Under the pieces are notes generated by a model, which saw only the letters and a list, made by a program, of their open reading frames with translations, did not search any database and had not been told where the DNA came from. The translations under genes and the position numbers were made by a program. This document shows, piece after piece, positions 16,484-25,485 of a stretch of DNA of 34,405 bases (position 1 is its first letter; each line of letters begins with the position of its first letter). This DNA is from Terriglobia bacterium (lineage in GTDB: Bacteria > Acidobacteriota > Terriglobia > Bryobacterales > Bryobacteraceae), in assembly GCA_025358575.1 (NCBI GenBank), contig JANYJA010000015.1, positions 1-34,405 of the forward strand, read 5' to 3'.

Positions 16484-17218
16484 ATGCTCATGGAAATCGG
16501 ACATGTGGAGGCGATCTTCCGGTATCCCGTGAAGTCCATGCGCGGCGAACCGCTCGATGCCGCCAAGCTGGGCTGGCACGGCCTCGAGGGTGACAGACGC
16601 CTCGCATTCCGGCGGATTGATGACCGCAGCGGGTTCCCGTGGCTAAGCGCAAGCAAGCTTCCCGACCTGCTCCTGTTTACGCCGCAGCGCCGTGAAGACG
16701 GTGCTCAGGGCGACCTTCCTACGCAGATTCGCACGCCGGATGGTGAAGAAATGCCTGTCTTCGGGGAGGACTTGGCCACGGAGATCGGACGTCGTTACGG
16801 GGCTCCGGTGCAGATGATGCAGTTAAGGCATGGCATCTTCGATGAAGCGAGCATCTCCGTGATCGCCTCCGATACAGTGCGCGAGATCGGACGGCTCGCC
16901 GGGGGGTGCCCGGACGTGCGACGATTTCGCCCGAATATTGTCGTTCGTTTACTGCGACCGGTTCCCTTCCAGGAAGACGAGTGGTTGGGCGGTGTGCTCT
17001 CATTCGGCGACGGGGACGATGCCCCCGCCATCACCGTAACGATGCGCGACATTCGCTGCTCGATGGTGAACCTTGATCCCGACTCGGCAATCCCAGCGCC
17101 GGAAGTGCTGAAAGCGGTTGTTCGCGCGAACCAGAACAACGCGGGAATCTACGGCGCGGTCACTCGCGTCGGTCGACTTGCGGTCGGACAAACCATACTC
17201 TTCCGTTCGGCGCTATAG
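16484..17218 (+). CDS. MOSC domain protein
   Basis: A 244-aa cytoplasmic protein with an N-terminal MOSC_N beta-barrel (VEAIFRYPVKSMRGE, residues ~6-90) and the C-terminal MOSC domain (~110-240). The conserved cysteine that can carry sulfur is in MRDIRCSMVNLDPD. This is the pattern of the molybdenum-cofactor sulfurase C-terminal family and of YcbX/mARC-like proteins, which bind Moco and reduce N-hydroxylated compounds or transfer sulfur. No 2Fe-2S domain follows, so a redox partner would be separate. ATG 16484 and ATG 16490 are both plausible starts. Its stop overlaps the stop of the convergent kinase gene in a shared CTATAG. Confidence 0.84.
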   Translation: MLMEIGHVEAIFRYPVKSMRGEPLDAAKLGWHGLEGDRRLAFRRIDDRSGFPWLSASKLPDLLLFTPQRREDGAQGDLPTQIRTPDGEEMPVFGEDLATEIGRRYGAPVQMMQLRHGIFDEASISVIASDTVREIGRLAGGCPDVRRFRPNIVVRLLRPVPFQEDEWLGGVLSFGDGDDAPAITVTMRDIRCSMVNLDPDSAIPAPEVLKAVVRANQNNAGIYGAVTRVGRLAVGQTILFRSAL

Positions 17219-18541
17219 CGGCAGCCACAATCTCGCCACGCACCCGCCCCCATCCTCCCGATTGCTCAGCGTCAAATCGCCCCCATGCGCCTCGGCAATC
17301 TGCCGGCTCAGCACCAGCCCAATCCCGGACCCTTGCGGCTTCGTCGTGAAGAACGGGACGAAGACATTGCTCAAATTCGCCATCCCAGGCCCATCGTCTT
17401 GCACCAGCAGCTCCAGCGCGTTCGCCGCCAGCGACCACGTCACCGTCACTTCGCCCGACGCCGAGTTGCGCTCCATCGACGCATCTACGGCGTTGCGGAC
17501 TACATTGATCAATAGTTGTTCGAGCTGATCGCGGTCCGCGCGTATCGTCACGTCGGGGCCGGCGCGCACGATCACCGCCATCCTCGTCTCCAGTTGCGCC
17601 ACATGCATCACCAGATCCGCAACCTTCACCGGCGCGCGTTCCGGCCGCGGAAGCCGCGCCAATCTTGCGTACGATCGCGTAAAACGGCTCAGCGCTTCAC
17701 TGCGGCTTGCGATCGCGCTCAACCCGCTGCGCGCATCCTCCCGCCAATCCTCCGGTAGCGGATCGCGCGCCAGCAGATCCGCCAGGCTTTGCGATATCGA
17801 CTTCACCGGCGTCAATGAATTATTAATCTCGTGGCCCAGCACGCGCACCAGTCTCTGCCACGCCACCAGTTCTTCTTCGCGCAGCGGGCTGGTAAGATTC
17901 GAGATCACCAGCAGGGTATGCGAAAGGCCGCCCTCCCGAAATTCCGTCCGCTTCGTTCCCCAGATTCCGGCGCCGCCCGGGAACGCAGCACGCACCACGG
18001 CGGGAGCGTCGTCCGAAAGATATTCCGATAAACCGATTTCATGAGCGGAACGGTGCAGAATGCGTTCGGAGGTCCGTGCCAGCAGGCGTTCGCCAGCCCG
18101 ATTGATCAATCGCAAGCGTTCTTCGCTGTCGAACGCAAACACGGCGACGTCAATCTCTGCCATCACCTTTCGCAGCAAAGCCGTGGCTTCGAGCGCGCTC
18201 AGGCGCTGTTCGCGCAGCGTCTTTGCCATGGCATTGATTTGCATCGCTACTTCGCCGAGTGCATCGTCGGGATCGTCGGTGCGGGCGCGAAGCGAAAAAT
18301 CACCCTCACGTAGTGCCGCCAGGAGGTTGGAGAAAGTGCGCAGCGGAAACACCACGTTCTCGTGCAGTGAAGCCCCGAAGCCGAGCCACAAAAGCAGAAT
18401 GAATGCGGTGAGAGTCCACTGTGTCTTCGGGCTGAAATCGCCCGTCCACAAAAGAATGATTGCGACCGATGAACCGGGAAGTCCCGCGCCAAACGCCAGC
18501 AGCTTGATGCGGCGCTCGAAGTGGATGCGCCGCGTTTTCAT
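17213..18541 (-). CDS. NtrY-like sensor histidine kinase with almost no extracytoplasmic domain
   Basis: A 442-aa inner-membrane kinase. Two helices (residues ~14-32 and ~43-59) are separated by about 10 residues, so there is practically no periplasmic sensor. A HAMP-like linker (~60-115) follows, then a PAS-like domain (~122-220: LLRKVMAEIDVAVFAFD). The dimerisation/phosphoacceptor helix has H237 in LGHEINNSLTP (the family usually has HEIKNPLTP). The ATPase domain has DDGPGMA and GSGIGLVLSRQIAEAHGG. Its ATG overlaps the stop of the response regulator by 4 nt (ATGA), so the two are cotranslated and form a two-component pair. It is the last gene of the seven-gene transporter operon. With no own sensor loop, the signal is probably intramembrane or comes from the transporter. 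Confidence 0.9.
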   Translation of the reverse strand: MKTRRIHFERRIKLLAFGAGLPGSSVAIILLWTGDFSPKTQWTLTAFILLLWLGFGASLHENVVFPLRTFSNLLAALREGDFSLRARTDDPDDALGEVAMQINAMAKTLREQRLSALEATALLRKVMAEIDVAVFAFDSEERLRLINRAGERLLARTSERILHRSAHEIGLSEYLSDDAPAVVRAAFPGGAGIWGTKRTEFREGGLSHTLLVISNLTSPLREEELVAWQRLVRVLGHEINNSLTPVKSISQSLADLLARDPLPEDWREDARSGLSAIASRSEALSRFTRSYARLARLPRPERAPVKVADLVMHVAQLETRMAVIVRAGPDVTIRADRDQLEQLLINVVRNAVDASMERNSASGEVTVTWSLAANALELLVQDDGPGMANLSNVFVPFFTTKPQGSGIGLVLSRQIAEAHGGDLTLSNREDGGGCVARLWLPL

Positions 18542-19890
18542 ACGTTGCGCTGCAATCGCCGGTACAAAGCGCTGCGGCTTAATCCCAGTGCCTTCGCCGC
18601 CAGGCTCACGTTGTCGCCGTGTCGAGCCAGAGCCTTGCGGATCAGCAGGCTTTCCACTTGTTCCAAACTCAAATCTTCGATGCGCGTTTGACCCGCGGAT
18701 TTCCCTCGAAGGCCCAGGTCCGCAACCTGAACCAACTCCCCGCGCGTCACCAGGACGGCTCTCTCGATGGCGTGCTGCAACTCGCGCACATTGCCCGGCC
18801 AGTTATGCTCCATAAGATACTGCAGCGCGGCCGCGTCGAAATTCAAAACAGTCTTACGATAGCGCTGCGCGTACTGTGTGAGGAAGTGGGCCGCCAGCAA
18901 AGGAATATCTTCGCGACGGTCGCGCAGCGGCGGAAGCTGAATCTCGATGGCGTTCAGCCTGAAGAGTAGATCGGCGCGAAAGCGGCCCGATTCCACCTCC
19001 TGGCCCAGGTCCGCATTGGTCGCTGAAAGTATCCGCACATCCACCTTGATGGTGCGCGACGACCCCACCTTTTCCAGTTCCCCGGTTTGGAGCACGCGCA
19101 GCAACCGGCTCTGCTGTGTCGCGGAAATATTCGCGATTTCGTCCAGAAAAAGCGTTCCGCAGTCGGCCAGTTCGAAGCGCCCCACGCGGTCGGCCTTCGC
19201 GTCCGTAAACGCCCCCCGCACATGCCCGAACAACTCGCTTTCAAAAAGCGTTTCGGAAAGGCCCCCGGCATTCACCGCCACCAGCCTCTTCGACGCGCGA
19301 TGCGAAAGCGCATGCAGCGTTTGCGCGACAATTTCTTTGCCAGTGCCGGGTTCGCCGCTAATTAGCACGTTCGCGTCGGACGGGCCCACGTCCTCCATCA
19401 GCCGCAGCACCGGCTTCATCGCGGCGCTCTGAGCGATGAGGACCGGCAGATCCCCCGCGCGCAGCATGCGGTTCTCAGCTTCCAGACGCCGGCCTTGGCG
19501 CAATGCATTCGCCAGTTCCACCTGGTTGCGCACCACCGCCGCAAGCCGCGCATTGTCCCAAGGCTTTTGGATGAAATCGCGCGCACCCGATCGCATGGCT
19601 TCCACCGCCACGTCCACCGTCCCCCACGCCGTCATCACCACCACGCGCACGCACGAATCAATCGCTTGCAGCCGCGCCAGCAAATCTAGGCCTTCTTTGC
19701 CGGACGTAGTGTCACGCGCGTAATTCAGGTCGATCAGCGCAACATCGAACTCGGTGCGTTCCACCGCCGCGGTCGCTGCTTCTGGCGACGCAGCCAGCTC
19801 CGTCTGGTAACCTTCGGCCTTCAACAACAGCCGCAGCGCTTCAAGGACGTCGGGCTGATCGTCGGCGATCAGGATTCTGGGAGCGGCCAC
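18538..19890 (-). CDS. NtrC-type sigma-54-dependent response regulator
   Basis: A 450-aa three-domain activator. Receiver domain at 1-120, with acidic pair D10/D11, phospho-acceptor D54, T87 and K109. AAA+ domain at ~150-380, with Walker A GEPGTGKE (179-186) and Walker B GTLFLDEI. The sigma-54 contact loop reads GAFTDA (226-231) instead of the usual GAFTGA; the Thr that touches sigma-54 is kept. A Fis-type helix-turn-helix lies at the C-terminus (NVSLAAKALGLSRSALYRRL). It works by phosphorylation from the downstream kinase, hexamer formation and ATP-driven opening of -24/-12 promoters. It starts 8 nt after the second ATPase gene and overlaps the kinase gene. The likely target is this operon's own promoter region, where palindromes are present. 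Confidence 0.93.
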   Translation of the reverse strand: MAAPRILIADDQPDVLEALRLLLKAEGYQTELAASPEAATAAVERTEFDVALIDLNYARDTTSGKEGLDLLARLQAIDSCVRVVVMTAWGTVDVAVEAMRSGARDFIQKPWDNARLAAVVRNQVELANALRQGRRLEAENRMLRAGDLPVLIAQSAAMKPVLRLMEDVGPSDANVLISGEPGTGKEIVAQTLHALSHRASKRLVAVNAGGLSETLFESELFGHVRGAFTDAKADRVGRFELADCGTLFLDEIANISATQQSRLLRVLQTGELEKVGSSRTIKVDVRILSATNADLGQEVESGRFRADLLFRLNAIEIQLPPLRDRREDIPLLAAHFLTQYAQRYRKTVLNFDAAALQYLMEHNWPGNVRELQHAIERAVLVTRGELVQVADLGLRGKSAGQTRIEDLSLEQVESLLIRKALARHGDNVSLAAKALGLSRSALYRRLQRNV

Positions 19891-19898
19891 AGTCCTTA

Positions 19899-20570
19899 CT
19901 ATTTCACGATCCAGCCGTCTGCTAGTTCAATGGTCCGGTGGCCGTAGCCGGCATTCTGTTCCGAGTGCGTGACTTGAATGATCGTCGTGCCCTCATCGTT
20001 GAGCTTCTTGAAAAGCTCCATGATTTCCTTGCCCTGCACCGAATGCAGATTGCCGGTCGGCTCGTCCGCCAGAATCAGTTTGGGGCTGGCGATCACGGCT
20101 CGCGCGATGCCCACCAGTTGCTGTTGGCCCCCGGAAAGCTGGCTGGGAAACAGGTCCTTCTTCCCGACCATGTGAAAGCGATCGAGCGTGTCCGCAACCA
20201 ATGCCATACGCTCCGATTTCTTCACGTCGCGATACGAGAGCGGCATATCCAGATTCTCGGCCACCGTCAGGTCGTCAATTAAGTGATAGCTCTGAAATAC
20301 GAACCCCATGTTTCGCTTATTCATTTCGGCGCGCTGCCGGGAATTCATCTGGTGCACGGGGTTGCCGTGAAAAAAATATTCTCCGGTCCAGGAATGATCG
20401 AGCATGGCGATGATGCTCAACAGCGTTGACTTCCCCGAGCCCGAAGGCCCCATGATTGTCAGGAATTCGCCCTCGCGGACTTCAAGTTCGATGCGGCGGA
20501 GAACATAGGTGCGCGACGGCCCCGCCGGAAACGACTTTTCTAGGTTGTGCAACTGAATCAGTGGAATCAT
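19899..20570 (-). CDS. MacB/LolD-type ABC transporter ATPase 2, with atypical D-loop
   Basis: A 223-aa ATP-binding subunit. Walker A GPSGSGKS (41-48), Q-loop at FQSYHL (~92), signature LSGGQ (145-149), Walker B LILADE (165-170) and switch His in QVTHSEQ are all present. The D-loop differs from the family: NLHS with H176 instead of NLDS; the codon CAT differs from Asp GAT by one base. After the signature it reads QQLVGIARA rather than QQRVAIARA. Members of this group power FtsX-type permeases without moving substrate through them. It lies 10 nt after permease B and 8 nt before the response regulator. It may form a heterodimer with ATPase 1 of the same operon. Confidence 0.92.
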   Translation of the reverse strand: MIPLIQLHNLEKSFPAGPSRTYVLRRIELEVREGEFLTIMGPSGSGKSTLLSIIAMLDHSWTGEYFFHGNPVHQMNSRQRAEMNKRNMGFVFQSYHLIDDLTVAENLDMPLSYRDVKKSERMALVADTLDRFHMVGKKDLFPSQLSGGQQQLVGIARAVIASPKLILADEPTGNLHSVQGKEIMELFKKLNDEGTTIIQVTHSEQNAGYGHRTIELADGWIVK

Positions 20571-20580
20571 TCGTATCGGA

Positions 20581-22974
20581 CTATTCCTGACGCAATGCTT
20601 TCACCGGGTCGACGCGAGTTGCTCGCCACGCGGGAAACGCCGCAGCGGCTAGCGCAACCACCAGAATCGTCACCAGCACCGCAATGTAAGTAGTCGCATC
20701 GAGCGCTTGAACCCCAAATAGGATGCTCGAAAGCACTCTCGTGCTCAGCAGCGAAGCCGCCAAGCCCACCGCGATTCCGATTGCCGTCACGCCCGCCGTC
20801 TGCCGCAGAATCAGACGCATCACATCGCCCCGTTGAGCGCCCAGAGCCATGCGCAGCCCGAATTCGGATGTCCGCTGTGCCGCCATGTAGCTCATCAGAC
20901 CGTAAATCCCCGACATCGCCATCAGCATCGCCAGTCCCGCGAAAATGCCCGCGAGATAAGTGCGGAATCGCGGCGTTGCGATGGAGTTCGAAACCATCGC
21001 ATCCATCGTGGTAAATTTCGTCGCCATGGTTGGATTATTCTCGGCCACAGTTCGGCGCACCGGATCCATCAGGGCCGAAGGCTCCACGGAAGTTCGCATC
21101 ACCACTTGGACTTCGTTGGCGTAAAACGGATGCTGCGCTAGCGGCATATATAGCTCGGGCGCGGGCGTGGATGCCGGGGAATCCTGACGGACGTCACCGA
21201 CCACGCCGACGATGGTCATGTAGTTCAAGGAATCGAGGCCACACTGCAACTGCTTCCCGACGGGGTCTTCGCCGGCAAAACTCTGGCGCGCGAGCGATTC
21301 GCTGATCACGGCCACGAATGGCTTGTCGTAGACATCCGTGTCGGCGAAATCACGGCCACGCATCACCTGAATTCCCATGGTGCCGAAGTAATTCGGGTTG
21401 GCGAGGCGGAAGCCGGCCTGCGGCAGATCCTGGCCAGGCGCGAAAGTGTTCTTCCCGCGCACCGCGTACATACCGTTCGAGCCATACGTCCCGGTGGGCA
21501 GGCCCATGGCCGCGCTTACGGAAACCACGCCGGGGATAGCGGCCAGTTTGGGATACAGATCGCTCACCGTCTTGATCGCGCGGAGAGACTGATCGAGGCC
21601 GTTTGCCGGTTCGTGCGCGTACATCACCAGAATGTGGTCCGTCCGATAACCCAGCGGCGCTTGCGTCAGCGCCCAGAAGCTGCGAAATAGCAGGCCCGCG
21701 CCGATAGCAAGTATGATGGAAAGCGAAATCTCAGTGACCACCACGGCGCTGCGCAGCCAGCCCGATTGTCCCCCAACCACGCCGCGCACGCCGCCTTGCT
21801 TCAAAGCTTCGTTGACATCCGCGCGAGCGGCATTCCATGCGGGCACGAGACTGAAAAGCAAGCTGGAAAAGAGCGAGATCGCAATGGCAAACAGAAGCAC
21901 TGGCACGCTGAGGTGAACTTCATTCGCGCGGGGCAAATTTGCGGGAGCGAAACGAATCAGAAGATCGATTCCCGCTTGCGCCAGCACGATGCCTAACGCG
22001 CCGCCGAGCAAACCGAGCGTCAGACCTTCGATAGCTAACTGCCGGACGAGGCGCGAGCGCGCGGCCCCCAGAGCGGCGCGAACCGCAAACTCTCGTGCTC
22101 GCGGAGCGGCGCGGGCCAGCATCAAGTTCGCGACGTTTGCGCATGCGATTAATAAAACCAGCGTGACCGCGCCAAGCAGGAAAAAGAGCGTCAGACGAAT
22201 TGAGCCGGTAATCTGTTCACGCAATCCGGTGACGGCGAAAGTCTTCGCTTTGTTGTCAGCGGGAAATGCAGAGGCGAGACGCGCGCCAACAGTCTCCATC
22301 TCGGCCTGCGCGCCGTCCCTCGAAATCCCCGGCTTCAATTTGGCCACGGCGGCGTAGTTGTACGCGGAACGGTTCAGGTTCTCGAGCTGCACTGGCGAAG
22401 CGACCCAGACTTCGGCATTGCGCGGGTATGCGAATCCGGCGGGCAGCACCCCGGAGATTTGGTAGAGCCGATTTTCAATGGTGATCGCTTTGTTGACCGC
22501 CGCCGAGGCACTCCCGAAATTCCGCTTGGCGAAGCCCTCGCTTACTTCTGCCAGCAGAGCTTTGTCGGAGGCGCCGAAAAGCCGTCCGGCCACTGGTTGA
22601 ATTCCAAAGACACCAAAGAATTCCGGGCGCACGAACCATGTCCCTGTGAATGTGGCGCGATCTCCAAGCTGCACTCCGATCTCGCCGCCGGTGTAAACAC
22701 TGATGGCTTCGAACACGCGATTGTCATGAATGATATCGGTGAGGTCGCCGCCGGTCAGGCGCGGGATGGTGCGCGCCTTATCTTTGAAGTGAGTGCCGAC
22801 CGAAACAATGCGAGCGGCATCATGGAACGGAAGCGGCGCGAGCAAGACGCCATACATCACGCTGAAAATCGCCGTGTTCAGGCCGATGCCGAGCGCCAGA
22901 GTGATGGCCGCCGCGAGCGTGAAGCCGATGTTGCGGCGCAATCCCCGCAGCGCGTAGATGAAATCGCGTCCCAT
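20581..22974 (-). CDS. ADOP-type duplicated permease B of the seven-gene operon
   Basis: A 797-aa inner-membrane protein with two MacB_PCD-FtsX units. Unit 1: helix at LALGIGLNTAIFSVMYGVLL (~25-45), periplasmic core to ~260, FtsX bundle around CANVANLMLARAAPRAREFA (~280-400). Unit 2: helix at VVVTEISLSIILAIGAGLL (~415-435), core to ~655, FtsX bundle with GIYGLMSYMAAQRTSEFGLR and an ending RVDPVKALRQE. The sequence style (VSVGTHF after the first helix; YFGTMGIQVMRGRDF in core 2) is closer to the frameshifted gene at 9514 than to permease A. So the operon pairs two different sub-types. It starts 16 nt after permease A and is followed after 10 nt by ATPase 2. Such proteins usually act in efflux, lipoprotein or peptide handling as mechanotransmitters. 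Confidence 0.9.
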   Translation of the reverse strand: MGRDFIYALRGLRRNIGFTLAAAITLALGIGLNTAIFSVMYGVLLAPLPFHDAARIVSVGTHFKDKARTIPRLTGGDLTDIIHDNRVFEAISVYTGGEIGVQLGDRATFTGTWFVRPEFFGVFGIQPVAGRLFGASDKALLAEVSEGFAKRNFGSASAAVNKAITIENRLYQISGVLPAGFAYPRNAEVWVASPVQLENLNRSAYNYAAVAKLKPGISRDGAQAEMETVGARLASAFPADNKAKTFAVTGLREQITGSIRLTLFFLLGAVTLVLLIACANVANLMLARAAPRAREFAVRAALGAARSRLVRQLAIEGLTLGLLGGALGIVLAQAGIDLLIRFAPANLPRANEVHLSVPVLLFAIAISLFSSLLFSLVPAWNAARADVNEALKQGGVRGVVGGQSGWLRSAVVVTEISLSIILAIGAGLLFRSFWALTQAPLGYRTDHILVMYAHEPANGLDQSLRAIKTVSDLYPKLAAIPGVVSVSAAMGLPTGTYGSNGMYAVRGKNTFAPGQDLPQAGFRLANPNYFGTMGIQVMRGRDFADTDVYDKPFVAVISESLARQSFAGEDPVGKQLQCGLDSLNYMTIVGVVGDVRQDSPASTPAPELYMPLAQHPFYANEVQVVMRTSVEPSALMDPVRRTVAENNPTMATKFTTMDAMVSNSIATPRFRTYLAGIFAGLAMLMAMSGIYGLMSYMAAQRTSEFGLRMALGAQRGDVMRLILRQTAGVTAIGIAVGLAASLLSTRVLSSILFGVQALDATTYIAVLVTILVVALAAAAFPAWRATRVDPVKALRQE

Positions 22975-22990
22975 GTTCTACTCGTGTTTT

Positions 22991-25468
22991 CTATTCGTAG
23001 CGAAGAGCGGTAATGGGATCCACGCGTGCCGCCCGCCGCGCCGGAAACCATGCAGCGAGCGCGCCAAACCCTGCCATGACCAGTGCCGCGACGCCGATCG
23101 TGAACGCATCGTTGGCCTTCAAATCATAAAGTAAGCTCTGCACAATTCGGCTCAAAGCCAGCGCGCACGGAATCCCGATCGCGAGCCCAATCGCCAGCAG
23201 CCAAGCGGTCTCGCCGAACACCATGTTCAGCACCGCGCGCGAACTTGCACCCAGCGCCATCCGGATGCCGATTTCTCCCGTCCGCCGAGCCACGCCGTAT
23301 GAAAGGATTCCATACAGCCCGATGCATGCCAGGATCAGTGCCAGCAGTCCGAAGAACGCCGAGAGCCGCGCCACCAGGCGTTCCCGCGACAACGTTCGGT
23401 CGATTTCCTGCCGCATGGTGTTGATGGTGACCACCGGGAAATTGGGTTCCGCTTCTGCAATAGCGGCTCTAATTTGAGGCGTCACACGAACGCCATCACC
23501 GGCGATTCTAACCGCAAATTCACCGTAATATCCAATGCGTTGTGCCGCCGGAAAGTAGATCATCCGGCGAGGCTTTTCGCGAACCGTCACGTACTTCGCG
23601 TTCTTCACCACGCCGACAACCTCAATCGGCTTCGAGTTCTGCAAGAACTGGCGGCCTAGCGGTGACACCCCGGGGAACAGGGCCTTCGCCGCAGTCTCGT
23701 TGAGCACCGCTACTTTCGTCGCGCTGGCCGAATCGCTGTCGTTGAAAACGCGGCCCATCACCAGATTGATTCCCATGACATCGAAAAATGACGGGTCGAT
23801 CACGTTCCCATTGCTCATCTCGATGCGATGCGCTCCGCCGGTTTCGCCCAGCGGTTCGACGCTGGAAGACCACTCCGACGGGCCGAAATTCATCTGAGAG
23901 AAGCTCGCGGATTTCACTCCAGGTATCGCCGCAACGCGCTTTTCGATGCGCTGGTAGACACCGGGAAGCCGCGCATCGCCATCCGTGTATCCCGAGTAGT
24001 CGGTGTCCAGATGGAACAGCAGCACGCTGTCGCGATTGAATCCGGTATCGATCACGGCGAGGTTGCGCAGCGTGCGCAGGAACAAGCCCGCGCCGATCAG
24101 CAACAGCAGCGAGAGAGCGACTTGGCCGATGACAAGCGCTTTGCCCAGTCTTCCCCTTCGCGCCCCCGACGCGCCTTTGCCTTCCTTCAGCGCCGGATTT
24201 AAATCGACATTCGTTGCGCGCAACGCCGGGGCCAGCCCAAACAGAATGCCAGTTCCGAGTGCGACCGCGAGCGTGAAGCCCAGTGTGCGCAAATCGGGCG
24301 CAATTGCCAGAGGGATTTCATCCGGCCCGCGCGCCAACATCTTCAGCAGCGCTTGCCCGCCCCACCACGCCGCAAAGACTCCGGCGGCCCCGCCCATGAG
24401 TGCCAGCAAAACACTTTCCGCGAGCAGTTGGCGAATCAGACGCCACCGTCCGGAACCGATAGCCAACCGCACGGCGATCTCGCGCTGCCGTGCCGCCGCG
24501 CGCGCCAGAAGCAGATTGGCGATGTTGGCGCACGCGATCAAGAGCACTATCACCACGACGCCCATCAAAATCTTCAGGGAACTAGCAAACTGGTCGCGCA
24601 ATCCCGACATCCCGCGCGCCATGGAACTTAGTTCGATATGAACATTTTCAAATGAGCGCTTTTCTTCCGGGCGCGTGTCGGCGGGTGCCGCGGCAAGCAT
24701 CCACGGATGAAAGATGGCATCGATGCGCACCGCGGCTGCATGAGCGGTAACACCCGGTTTCAAACGCCCGATGAGGTAAGCCGATTGAGCCATCTTGTCG
24801 TTCAGGATGTCCAGCCACGGAGTTACCTGGTGCAACATCGCCATCGGAAACCACGCATCTGGAGATTCGCCCACTGAAGTTCCGAAGAAGTTCGGCGCAG
24901 CCACGCCAGTCACCGAATAGACTGTATCGCCGGCCCTGAGTTTGCGCCCAATGACGGACGGATCCCCATTGCATCGCCGCTTCCAGTAAGAGTGGCTGAG
25001 CACCAGCACTGGATGCGCGCCCGGCGTGACGTCGTCGGCCCGCGTAAAAGTTCTGCCCAGGTACGCGGGCACACCTAAGGTTGTGAAATAATTTCCGCTA
25101 ACCACCACCGACTTCACCGGCTCGGGTGAACCGGAATTGAAGCGGCCGTAGACGCGCTGCGGCATGCTCTCAACCGCCGCGAGTTCCGCGAAGACGTTAC
25201 TGCGTTGCGCTTCGCGATAGAACGGAACGGAGAAAAGCTGCGGCGCCTGGTCCATTAAACCATCGGTCAGGCCCTGCATCTTGCCCGCTCCAAGCAGCAC
25301 CAGATCTTTAGGTTCGTAAACCGGAAGATCGCGCAGCAGCATCGCGTTGATCAGCGAAAAGATCGCCGTGTTCGCCCCGATCCCCAGCGCCAGCGATAGC
25401 ACCGCGATCATGGTGAAACTCGAGTTCTTCTGTAAGACACGAAAGGCGTAACGAAAATCGTTGAGCAT
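22991..25468 (-). CDS. ADOP-type duplicated permease A of the seven-gene operon
   Basis: An 825-aa protein with the same two-unit plan as its neighbour. The first helix is [20 protein letters not shown] (~25-44). The first FtsX bundle is near CANIANLLLARAAARQREIA (~310). The second unit opens at LVIGQVALSLLLLIGAGLF (~440) and ends with GLYGILSYGVARRTGEIGIR, RAARVDPITALRYE. It resembles the stand-alone permease at 30384 (shared LPV.EP..LVLLGAG-type segment after the first helix, SHSYWKRR in the core) more than permease B. It starts 17 nt after ATPase 1, so ATPase 1 plus permease A form one MacB-like half and permease B plus ATPase 2 the other. Confidence 0.9.
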   Translation of the reverse strand: MLNDFRYAFRVLQKNSSFTMIAVLSLALGIGANTAIFSLINAMLLRDLPVYEPKDLVLLGAGKMQGLTDGLMDQAPQLFSVPFYREAQRSNVFAELAAVESMPQRVYGRFNSGSPEPVKSVVVSGNYFTTLGVPAYLGRTFTRADDVTPGAHPVLVLSHSYWKRRCNGDPSVIGRKLRAGDTVYSVTGVAAPNFFGTSVGESPDAWFPMAMLHQVTPWLDILNDKMAQSAYLIGRLKPGVTAHAAAVRIDAIFHPWMLAAAPADTRPEEKRSFENVHIELSSMARGMSGLRDQFASSLKILMGVVVIVLLIACANIANLLLARAAARQREIAVRLAIGSGRWRLIRQLLAESVLLALMGGAAGVFAAWWGGQALLKMLARGPDEIPLAIAPDLRTLGFTLAVALGTGILFGLAPALRATNVDLNPALKEGKGASGARRGRLGKALVIGQVALSLLLLIGAGLFLRTLRNLAVIDTGFNRDSVLLFHLDTDYSGYTDGDARLPGVYQRIEKRVAAIPGVKSASFSQMNFGPSEWSSSVEPLGETGGAHRIEMSNGNVIDPSFFDVMGINLVMGRVFNDSDSASATKVAVLNETAAKALFPGVSPLGRQFLQNSKPIEVVGVVKNAKYVTVREKPRRMIYFPAAQRIGYYGEFAVRIAGDGVRVTPQIRAAIAEAEPNFPVVTINTMRQEIDRTLSRERLVARLSAFFGLLALILACIGLYGILSYGVARRTGEIGIRMALGASSRAVLNMVFGETAWLLAIGLAIGIPCALALSRIVQSLLYDLKANDAFTIGVAALVMAGFGALAAWFPARRAARVDPITALRYE

Positions 25469-25485
25469 TATTTTTGTTTAGTTTC

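Noticed and set aside
17213-17218. CTATAG palindrome shared by two convergent stop codons.
   Set aside because: A natural result of TAG stops meeting tail to tail; no further structure around it.
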